Below are positions 48,601 through 57,959 of a DNA stretch of 64,000 bases, piece after piece; the first letter of the stretch is position 1, and the number at the start of each line of letters is the position of its first letter. Under the pieces are notes generated by a model. It did no database searches and had not been told where the DNA came from. It saw nothing but the letters and a program-made list of their open reading frames with translations. The position numbers and the translations under genes were made by a program. The stretch spans positions 895,429 through 959,428 of the forward strand of contig JALRMH010000009.1 in assembly GCA_026119935.1 (NCBI GenBank), read 5' to 3'. Source of the DNA: Endothia cerciana (Eukaryota; Ascomycota; Sordariomycetes; Diaporthales; Cryphonectriaceae).

Positions 48601-51600
48601 GTTGATACAAATGCTGGAGCACTCGACGAAGAAGAGCTTGATATGGGACTTCCGGAGGGGGTGATGTTCCACGATGCAACACTCGATGATGACAGCCCAG
48701 CGGATAGCGCCCATGAGGACGACATTTTGGGACTTTTCTGACCATCAGCATTATGAATCCAAGGGTGAGTAAAACATGATCTACTTTGCGCACCTTGAGC
48801 TCAAGGACAGACCCGAGAGAGCTGATGAGGCTGGCGGCCAAGTTCTGCTTACATTCGTCAGCAACGATACAGGACTCATGAGCTGACCATGCAGAGCATC
48901 GGTCACCAAATAACCAGATATACCGGGGGTCGGTATTCTCTTACACTGTCGTGGCCTCTGTAGTCATCAAGTCTGTGATCTGCGTCGTCAAGACGCTGGT
49001 GCCGATGATAGTTGTGAAGCTGCTCGTGAATCTAGTTGTAGATGCGACAGAGCTACTATATTGATCCGGTAAGTTACTAGCTTATAGATACCAGAGATGA
49101 CGTCCCTTCTAACTCACCTCGAGCCATTCACGGATACTGAGGGCATTGGCACGATTGATGTGGATGTGATGCCTAAAATGGTGGAGGAGCTGGTTGTATG
49201 AGCTTAGTACATCGCAACACAGCTGATACCGTCAAAACACACCTGACATTGGCAATTGATGGGAGCAGCCCCATTGATGGAGCAGCAGATGAGGACAACA
49301 CACCAGCACCAGTGCTTTACAATATTAGTAATGTAGGTGTTAATTATATATCAGGTCCTGTCCTCACCTGGAGTTAGTGGGCGATGATACAGGGCCAACG
49401 CTAGATGTTGCCACAGGGAGCCCACTACTTGATGATGAAGATTCCGGTCTGTATTGATAGATGTGAGTATGAGATAAGTTCGAGTTAGACGGGAGGGGTG
49501 TGACTCACTCGGAAGATGACCCCCAGGGAAGCGACCATGTCGAGGGCCAAGAGCCAGGCCAGGTGCTATTGAAAGGAGATGGCCACGCGGTTGGAGGAGT
49601 CGCAGTCAAGCTACCAGGCCATAAGTACGATAGAACAGTGAAGCCCATGGGAATCTATTTACCTAGTCACCGAGACAGAAATACTCGAGGCTTCCAGCAT
49701 TGAAGTTGGGGAGCTTGCAACTGGCTCGGACAATGAACTGCCAACTGGAACAGCGGAAGATCCACTGCCTGAGACAGAGGGAGTTGGGATCGAGCTAGAC
49801 AAACAATCATTGATGATTAGGGAATTCTGCATGTGCTGTTGGTATTGTCATTCTCGCTTACCTCCAATTCCCTGATGATAGGCCAGATGATCCCGTCGGG
49901 AGCATAATAGAGCTTGAGCTGGAGGCAGGGGAGGAGAGTACAATCTCCGTCGTCTCCGGCCTCGTTGTTGATGATGGGTTGACCCCCGATGAGGACGAGC
50001 TTGGCAAGACTGGAACGCCAGTGGAAAGTGGTAGCGAAGGCCAGTTGGCAGATGTTTCGCTGTATTGAAAGTCAGCACTGTAATTACATGCTGAGACCCG
50101 TTCCATATCTTTCAGGCTGTTCTCTCCCCCCCTCCCTGTCTCAACTAACCTTGAGTTCGTGAAAGGCGCAGATGACGGCGCTGAACTAACTGATGAAAGT
50201 GTACCATTCACAGCCACCGTACTGCTCCCTAGCGCCGTTGAGAAGGGAGCAGACCGGGTGGACAAGGCAGGAGTAGACGAGCTCGAAGGGCCAGGGCTTG
50301 CGCGCGAGATTAGTGAGGCCGGGACAATTTTGAGTTACAGACTGCATTTACCTAGAGGCTAGGGGAGATGACACCAGTAATGTCGATGAGGCACCTGTCG
50401 ACTCAAGACTGCTCTCCAAAGAGCTAGGGGGTGGAGACGCCATTGAGAATGAGACAGAGACGGCGCTGGACGAAGCCGGGCTGCTGTTGTGTCAGAGGAG
50501 CTTAGTCTGTACATGAGACAAGGAACCTCACCTTGAGCCTGCTGGAATCGGTGTCCACGAGGGGAGTATGCTTCTTCATGATGAGTTTCAACCCGAGATC
50601 GCTCAGAGCAGCTTGACGGCATACCTTGAGTTCCAAGAACTAGCGGAGGACGACGAGACTGGGGATTCAGATGAGGTCCCTTGCAGGGCTGATGTGATAT
50701 TCCCGCTCGGAATCGTCATGGCAGATGACGGCGTGGCAACGCTGAGAACGCGGTCAGTCTTATGTGAGAATAGACGAGAGGTTTCACTAACCCTGAGCTG
50801 CCCAGTGCCGCAGAAACGGACCCCGTCGACACTGTGGGTTCCAGGCTGCACCTGTGTCAAATTTGTACCGCATACTTGAAGAGGTGGAAGGGCTTTGCTC
50901 ACCTTTCTGTGGATGTACCTGCGGCGGGACTTAGCGATGTCATACTTGGGATGCTTGGCAGAGAGGAAACAGGAACTGAAGCCGAAGTTAAAGATAACAC
51001 AGAACTTGTCGCGGCGGGAGCCGAGCTGTGAATTCATAAGCCAAGTGGTTCAAGGCAGTGTCAAGCCACCACCTACCTTGAATTTGAAAAGATCGGTGGC
51101 GAGGACGACGGTGGAGGCGCCAGAGAGCTGGTGCAGAAGATCAGTCATCGAATCTTGACACGCTTCCAAGCAACGTCTTCTCACCTCGAGTTAGAGAATG
51201 GAGTAGGTGTAGGCAAGGCATTTGAGCTTCACAATGATCAGCCCGGTGGTTGCTGCACGGCGTCCTGGGTTGGGGAAGCATACCTTGAATTTGCTGGCCA
51301 AGTGGATGACCAGCTCGTCGGCCACGTGAGGGGCGTGGAGCTTTGATGGTCAGAATCATGAGTTTGATAAGCAGACCATCAGACCACAGGGGCATCGTAC
51401 CTCGAATTTGTGGAAGTAAGTGCTGACGATGTTGGTGAAGTAGACGGCCAGGATGAGCTGGAACTTGTGCCATTACTCCCGCAGACACCCGGGGAGATTG
51501 AGCCGGACAGACACTTGCAGGATGATGAGCATTCGCTCCCGGGTGTCCCGTTCAGGGGCCCATCATCACATTCTTCCCCCAGGGTCGAATCCCAAACGCC

Positions 51601-52410
51601 ATCACCACAGCCGGCTGGCGTGGCGCCTTTGACGATAATATAGGGAATTCCAGTGGTGCCATCGGCAAAGTCCTTGAGGCCCGCGCCCGTAGCATCCTCG
51701 GCGATGGCAAGCGGCTCGAAACCAAAGAGACCGGTTGTTGGATAGTCAGTGAAAACCTCGTGGACGCTGCAAGACCAGTCGCTCAGAGCCGAGTCATCGA
51801 GACTAGCCAATGCAGACGAGTTCGCGACCAGGTGAGCGTCGTTGTAACAAGCCAGATTTCCCCGAACGTCAATAGTACCGAAGTACGAGAGAGAATTCAC
51901 GGTAGCGGCATCGACTGCATCGTAGTAACAAGACAAAGCAAAGTACAGGCCGGTTCCATTACCGGAAGCGGCAAATGTGACGCCGTCGTCGATGAGTGTC
52001 AAAGCACCGGGTCTGCTTGAGGAGTGGAAACCAGGGTCAGTGCCGATGAGAATGATATTGCCCATGACAGCAGGGCTCCAGACCGCTTTCGTCGCATCCA
52101 AGAAGTCAATGTCTGAGACTGAGCCACAGTCTGGATCCGGGATGATGATAGCTTTGTAGTTCGCGAAATCCGCCGTGGTGTAGCTGTTCCATTCCTCCGG
52201 AGTTGCGACGTGCGCTGCCGTGACAAAGGAGTCAGCCAAGTACGAGCAGATGCCTACTTGGAAATGGTTGATCTCACCTGTATAACCCAGCACGGTAGTT
52301 GCCTGGGCGTACTCCTGATAGGTCATGCTGTCGTAGAAGAGAAGGTCTTCAGCCATGGCCAGGTGAGCCAATCCGGCTGAAGCCAGCCCGGCGAGTCGGC
52401 CGAGTCCCAT
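45630..52410 (-). CDS. Giant secreted Ser/Thr-rich, probably GPI-anchored wall protein with tandem symmetric exons
   Basis: The model has 22 exons on the minus strand, about 1841 aa. Exon 1 (51401-52410) encodes a signal peptide (MGLGRLAGLASAGLAHLAMA), a globular extracellular domain of about 240 residues that I do not recognise (LLFYDSMTYQEYAQATTVLG at its start), and a Cys-rich CGDGVWDSTLGEECDDG module at about 268-300 resembling DUF4215 repeats. Exons 2-18 (48794-51340) are 39-198 nt, every one a multiple of three, all flanked by phase-2 introns of 48-100 nt. They encode Ser/Thr/Pro-rich stalk. Exon 19 (47046-48732) is a 562-codon Ser-rich block. Exons 20-22 (46296-46986, 46113-46243, 45630-46055) add a Cys-containing domain and end in a hydrophobic tail (LLGFVTVTMLMLAL), typical of a GPI signal. 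The likely role is a cell-wall or adhesin-like surface protein; this is inferred. The overall model is strong because all 21 introns conserve phase. Confidence 0.85.
48733..51400 (-). repeat. Array of 17 phase 2-2 exons separated by 18 short introns
   Basis: Exons in transcript order are 51284-51340, 51185-51226, 51077-51127, 50903-51025, 50792-50845, 50625-50741, 50532-50570, 50352-50483, 50150-50296, 49862-50059, 49663-49794, 49509-49610, 49368-49448, 49243-49314, 49118-49189, 48945-49055 and 48794-48844. Most exons end AAYTCRAG or a close variant, so the codon pair Asn-Ser precedes a split codon AG|C. Most next exons begin with C, restoring Ser. Introns start GTRNGN or GTTAGT, most contain CTGA or CTNAY near the end, and most are 48-67 nt. 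The regularity points to duplication of an exon-intron unit. Confidence 0.85.
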
Positions 52411-55400
52411 GGCCACTGCTTAAAGCCGTAACAAGAAAGAAAGGAAGGACAGATGTGAGTCCAGCCGGGCAGGGTGAGTTAAAGAAAGAGACAACGGGCA
52501 AGAAGGAGAGACACAAGTTAGGCGCCGTCCAGCACCGTCGAGAAGGTCGAGACGGAGGTATATCGACGACCGAACCTACTTTATAGCAGAGAGCGAGGCC
52601 ATGGGATATTATCGCCATCGTTATGTCTCGGGCATCACGAGCTTTGTCTCCGAGGAAACGATTCTATGCGCTGCGACCGCTGTGTCGACGGCGGACCTGT
52701 AGCGCTGGGGGGACGCCACTAGGTGGTGGACAGAGTCAAGTTTTGATTGCAGGTAATAAGATGACGGAAGACAAGACTCATACTGAGTGAATCAACACAA
52801 GGCGCCCACTATGGGCTAGGAAGGACTAATCCCATGGGACGATCCTGCGATGCGAAGGCCGCGGCAAGGTGCATCTGAACCGCACAATCTCCACAGCACA
52901 AAGACAGTCGGGTGGAAAGTGGCATTGTCATGATGCCGACGCAGATCACGAAGCATGGACAGCGCTCCGTGAGGTGTACGCATAAGAGGCAAATGCCAGA
53001 CGTCACGACGCGGACCTGCGGTTCGGCAGCCAACCAGAGTAGACGAGCAAACCGAGGAAGGGGCTCCCAGATTAGCCATAAAGCTGGATTGGGAAGATGC
53101 CGAAGAAGTAACCTCGTGGTAGACGAGAAGCTGCAAGTAATGGCTGTCACGATCGATGAGACATGTGGCAGTGCGTGTAAGCCATGAGGTGGACGCATTC
53201 AGACGAGTGCGGCAGATGCGCGGTAATGGTGGCACGAGACGGGCAGCCCAAATTGCAGACCAAGACGAAACGAGGGTCTGTCCAACGAAGGAGTGTGGAG
53301 TCAGGCCTCCAGATCTCAGCCACGGGTGCTGTGAGTGCTCATGTTCGAGGTGGAGCCGAGCCATGGCGGAGGATCTCCACGATGGAGACGATGCGCACGG
53401 TCAGGAAGCATCGTGTCTATGGTGGCCAGACTCGAGGCCGGCCTTGAGCTGCAGGCTGCAAGCTTCGTACAGTGCCCGCGGGTCTGCACGTGTCTCATGC
53501 ACGGGCAGTACCACCATCCTGCAGTAACCTGACTAACGAGGTCCGATAACTGACGTTGACGCCAACGACGACACGGAGGTTGAGGCAGAGCACGAAGCGA
53601 GCCTTGAGGACAAGGCCCTAGTATAGTGAGAGCCATACCAGGGAACCCAAAGCCATACCCTCGATCTGACGGCCACCGGGGACAGTCTGTGGTAGATGGG
53701 GTCAGATTAGTTCTGGGCACCGATCATAGCCGCATTCTGTCTCTGCCGTCAGCCCTTCTGTTGAGTCTCACTGTTGAGGATGAAATGATGGTGCTAGCAC
53801 ATACATAAACGTCATTGCCATGGGATGTTGCTATATGGAGCGGCCAGTGCAGGCGTGCTCGGTTTAGTGACACAGATAGCTTTTCAGAGTGTGTATATAC
53901 CGAACCCCCCCAGCGGGCCAAGGCAGTGGAAGAAAGGCCTGTGGAGGGGATGATTGATGATTGGGAAGGGCGTTGGGAGGTGGTGGGGATGGATTGGACG
54001 TGGTGGCTATATCGAAGAAATGTAAGGGGCCTGTAAGTGCAGGTTCCGACGCCGTGCAGCGTGGATGCATCATGCAAGCAAGGCGGCGAGCCCGGAACCG
54101 GGGCGACCAGGGAAGAGAAAGCGGGCCCTGCCGAGGGATGTCGTCCACCTTATGCTGACTGACTTCTTCTGGTATTTAGCCGGTGTTCCTGTGGACATGA
54201 CGACTTACACACGCACATACATGCATGTCCTCGTTGTGCGGCTCACGCTTCACCCTCGGCCGGCCACCGATGCCCATCCGCCCCGATCACTTCAACAGGA
54301 CGCCCGCCACATCTTCCATGCTCGTCTCGCGACATTCTCCGTCTTCATGCACGGCGTCCTCTTCGCCGCGACCCTGGACGGCTCTCGTGTCATCCGGATA
54401 CCGTTGCTACCGGGCATCATGAACTTCTGCCCATGCTAGCACCCTGGGTGCCCTGCTTCCGCATCCGTACCCTCATGGCGTCGCCCCTGCTCGTGTTTGG
54501 CCCTCTCTGCCTAGGCCATCTGACGACATCTCCTCGAGCCTGGATTGTACCTCCAATCACGTCCACGTCAGTGCCTTGTGCCGCGTTGTGACTTTACCAC
54601 CAAAAAATTTCAACCTCCTGGGCAGCATCGCTGACGACTAGCTGTCGATGTCACCGTCCAGGCTACGATCCAGTACTCCCTCCTCCTACGAAGCTTATGT
54701 CCACGTACAGATTCCCTATTAGGAACAAACACGATCCTCGCCATCGCATCCTCCCTTCCCTTCCCCTACTACGCTAGCACCATGAAACGTCCCATTACGT
54801 TATCAACCTAGCCTGTCCGAGCCTAGGTCTGCTCGCCTATCACGGCCCTGCTTTTCATCCGTTCCGTGCGTATCGACAGCCTCCGCCTCCTCCACCACCA
54901 CCACCACCACCACCTCTGCTGCACGCCTGCCTCTGCCCTGACCCCTCTCGGCCTCATCTCTGCCTCAGCGTCCGAGTACATTCCATCTGAGCTCTAACAA
55001 TATAAACTAGGCCTCCTCGGGTTGAACACAGCCCGTCATGCCGTCCCTCCACAGTAACTCCTCTGCTTCCAACCTCCTGCACTGGGCTCTTCCATTAACC
55101 CTCTCTCTCGATCGCACTTGTGCTTATCCGAGATGGACTCGAGAGTAAATCGATAGCCAAAGGCAGGGCTGGACTGGACTGGGAAAGGCAAAAGAGGTAT
55201 CTCTGAACATACGTCTCTGAAGGCCCTGCCTACTGGATAGCACCTACAGCCCCTTGTGGGGCAGAGCAGGGCGTTCCGCTGTCCCCACCGCCTCACGTAT
55301 TATCTTCTTGTTCTGCACCGCGTTTTCCCGCCTCAGGACCTCTACAGCACATATCGCTTAATCAGCCTCTCCCTTCGACCTTGACTCGTTTGTGTATCGC

Positions 55401-56415
55401 GCCTGCGTCGGACTGGTTAGGAAAGACGGGTGAATAGTTGGCCAGATAGCGGTGGTTTTGTTCAGGGCATTATATCTCTCGACACCTAGTTGAAGCAATC
55501 AAAGGTTTCGAGTATAGTATAAATCCAATCAGGGTCATATATGTTCGCGAATACTTCTTCTTCTTTGGTGCAGTCCTTGGAACCATGTTTCGCATAACCC
55601 ACTGCAAAGCCTTGACTCAGCAAAATGGGTGCTCGCAATTCTGTCGCCGAGTGGCCAGGCATCAATGATCGCAGCCCTTCATGCGACGTAATCATCACCT
55701 GAGGAGACTACAGTACACCGAAGGAGTACATTACTGTGCTTGAACCACGATGTCACCCAGTCGAGACACCGCTAAAGGTCCCTTCCAGGCCCACGAAGCG
55801 AATTGCTCAACCCAAGTGGCGCACACACAATGTACATGTCCCAGGCGTAACACTAATGTCTGCGTTGTCAAAGCAGCTGGTTGGGAGTCCGAGAGGGTGA
55901 GATGTAACCCGAAGTCTTCAAAATGCATATGACCCGCCCCCCTCATTCCGAATCGTCTACATACAGCAGTCATATCGTCATACCCAACGATGATCGTCTG
56001 CCTAAGACGCCGCGAGCGGAGCAACGCAGTAGCTCCATCCCTGAGGGGGGGGGGGGGTCGTACAGAGCAGCTCATACATAAATGACGAAGCTACCCCGCT
56101 CGCTCGTGGCAGCATGTTCCACCTTTTACATTCCGCAAGAGCTTTTTCTTATCGAGACATCTCACGAATTTCCAGTACCAAGAACGGTGGCATAGCTAGG
56201 TTCGAGTGCGTCACTCACCTGCTTAACCCGCAATGCTTTGAGCAAGAGAGCCGCTAACATTCGCACAAGAGCAAACCAATTGCTCGGTACACAATGCCCT
56301 CCGCCAATAAAGCTATGAAGCCTTTCGGTGGTCATGCCATCACAAGATGATGTCTCTCCAGGTAAATTCAAAGAGCTATGAGCCGGTGCTAATCTCCACG
56401 CATTGCCGTTGTCCT
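52411..56415. other. 4 kb intergenic region between the giant wall protein gene and THI4
   Basis: The left part is the promoter of the minus-strand giant gene. No gene is supported in the rest. A CCA/CAC microsatellite lies at about 54,888-54,916 and a G13 tract at 56,045-56,057. Minus-strand frames at 55,486-55,698, 55,731-56,075 and 56,162-56,419 have slightly lower GC than the surroundings but could not be joined into one gene. The last 300 bases should hold the THI4 promoter. Confidence 0.45.
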
Positions 56416-56526
56416 CCATGTAGGCCCTAAGGGCCGGCTGAGGACGACAACGGCAGTGCGAGGAGGGCGGCTGAGATCATACGGCCTTTGTAACTTGATC
56501 TGGATAATACCAGCGGAAGGATCATG
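56416..56526 (+). promoter_or_regulatory. TPP (thiamine pyrophosphate) riboswitch in the THI4 leader
   Basis: The core is unmistakable: CTGAGA at 56,471-56,476, P2 3' strand CGGCC at 56,482-56,486, then the P4/P5 block CTTGATCTGGATAATACC followed by AGCG, ending at 56,515, and a closing GGATCATG. P2 can pair with GGCCG at 56,432-56,436. The P1 ends carry CATG at 56,417-56,420 and again at 56,523-56,526. The stretch between the P2 5' strand and CTGAGA is a variable extended P3, usual in fungi. In fungi this class controls alternative splicing of a 5' leader intron when TPP binds (known for Neurospora NMT1 and Aspergillus thiA). It lies 58 nt upstream of the THI4 start codon, just before an intron acceptor, so the same mechanism is expected. 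Confidence 0.95.
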
Positions 56527-56576
56527 CTCTACCCTCGCCCAGTCTGCATATCAGTGCTTGCAACTAACGCTAGCAG
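56527..56576 (+). promoter_or_regulatory. 3' end of the THI4 leader intron (branch point and acceptor)
   Basis: CTAAC at 56,564-56,568 followed eight bases later by GCTAGCAG ending at 56,576 is a textbook fungal branch point and acceptor, placed 7 nt before the coding ATG. The donor is not certain. Candidates upstream or within the aptamer include GTGCGA at 56,456 and GTAACT at 56,490, inside the aptamer. Confidence 0.75.
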
Positions 56577-56583
56577 ATACAAA

Positions 56584-57607
56584 ATGGCACCCTCTGCCAT
56601 CTCCAGCTCGCCTGAGCTCAGCTCTGCCCAGCTGGGCGTGAACAAGACCAACCTGGGCAGCGAGGCCATTCATGCTACGCTTGGCCAATGGGACGCCTTC
56701 ACCTTCTCGCCCATCCGGGAGAGCCAGGTGTCTCGGGCCATGACCAGGCGCTATTTTACCGACCTGGACACCTACACTGAGTCCGATATCGTCATCATCG
56801 GCGCCGGCTCCTGTGGTCTCAGCGCCGCGTACATGCTGGGCAAGGCGCGCCCGGACTTGAAGATTGCCATTATCGAGGCTGGCGTGGCCCCTGGCGGGGG
56901 CGCCTGGTTGGGCGGCCAGCTCTTCTCTGCCATGGTTATGCGCAAGCCGGCCGATGCCTTCCTGACTGACCTCGGCGTGCCGTTCGAGGATGAAGGAAAC
57001 TTTGTCGTCGTCAAGCACGCCGCGCTGTTTACATCTACCATCCTGTCCAAAGTGCTACAGTTCCCCAACATCAAGCTGTTCAACGCCACGTCAGTCGAGG
57101 ATCTGATCACCCGCCGCGAGGCTGGTGCCGGCACTGACATGCGCATTGCGGGGGTCGTTACGAATTGGACGCTAGTGTCGATGCATCACGATGACCAGTC
57201 TTGTATGGACCCCAACACCATCAACGCCCCGGTCGTGATCTCGACCACCGGTCACGACGGACCCTTTGGTGCGTTCTCGGTCAAACGCCTTGTCAGCATG
57301 AAGCAGCTGAATCAACTCGGTGGCATGCGAGGTCTCGATATGCAATCTGCTGAGGATGCTATCGTGAAGGGCACGCGTGAGATCGTTCCCGGTCTTATCG
57401 TCGGGGGAATGGAGCTGTCCGAAATTGACGGTGCCAACCGCATGGGTGAGACCCTTCCCCCCCTTTGTCCGGACCACGAACCTTTGTGAAACCGGCCTGT
57501 TGACGCTCTCAGGTCCAACTTTTGGAGCTATGGCCCTTAGTGGTGTCAAGGCTGCGGAGGAGGCTCTCCGTGTCTTCGACAGCAGAAAGTCTGAAAATGT
57601 GATGTGA
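56584..57607 (+). CDS. THI4: Thiamine thiazole synthase (Thi4)
   Basis: The two-exon model is 56584-57445 and 57513-57607, giving 318 aa. Thi4 makes the thiazole half of thiamine from NAD and glycine, using its own Cys as sulfur donor. Order: dinucleotide-binding DIVIIGAGSCGLSAAYMLGK at about 68-87, GGGAWLGGQLFSAMVMRKPA, the donor region HHDDQSCMDPN with Cys207, VISTTGHDGPFGAFSVKRLV, and [20 protein letters not shown] spliced across the intron. The C-terminus is ALSGVKAAEEALRVFDSRK. The ATG at 56584 is chosen because it follows the leader intron acceptor. An ATG at 56524, inside the riboswitch, is in frame and would add 20 residues if the leader intron were retained. Regulation by TPP through the upstream riboswitch is expected. 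Confidence 0.97.
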
Positions 57608-57959
57608 TGGCACATGGACAGAAACCGAGTTAGGATACCGTTCCATGCAGCTACTCATGAGAAAATTGCAACTGGAGAGCAATCGTTCATTTCCCAGTTG
57701 ACCCGAGCCAGCATTTTGGCCATCTTGCTAGGCCCAATACAATCTTTTCCAAAGTCCCGCGACAGTGTACATTGTTGATGCTTAAATGATCATACAACAA
57801 TATGTGAACGTACCCAGAACCCTTGAGCATGCCAAGCTAATTGACAGAAGACAAGCCGGAGGGAGGTATTGTTAAGTTGTGGTCATCAGTGCCATTGAAG
57901 AAGGTGAAATTCTTACACTCGTTTGATATGCGCAAAGTAGTGTGTGCATTGTAAGCCAA
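57608..57959. other. Short convergent spacer THI4 / UTP22
   Basis: A 352-nt, relatively AT-rich spacer between convergent genes that should hold both polyadenylation regions. Nothing else is visible. Confidence 0.6.

Noticed and set aside
47953..48741. 262-codon plus-strand frame rich in Glu/Asp/Val opposite the giant wall protein
   Set aside because: Mirror of the Ser/Thr codons on the other strand. The minus-strand model has signal peptide, phase-consistent introns and GPI-type end.
52816..53364. 182-codon minus-strand frame upstream of the giant wall protein gene
   Set aside because: No recognisable domain, a second overlapping frame of similar length on the same strand, and its position fits a promoter region.
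53815..54036. 73-codon plus-strand frame rich in Trp and acidic residues
   Set aside because: It looks mildly coding-like but is short, isolated and without motif or splice signals. Not enough to call.
55486..56419. Minus-strand frames 55,486-55,698, 55,731-56,075 and 56,162-56,419 as one spliced gene
   Set aside because: The first frame has a good GTGAGT donor, but joining to the obvious acceptor near 56,046 gives an early stop. The putative start overlaps the THI4 riboswitch, and no motif is recognised.
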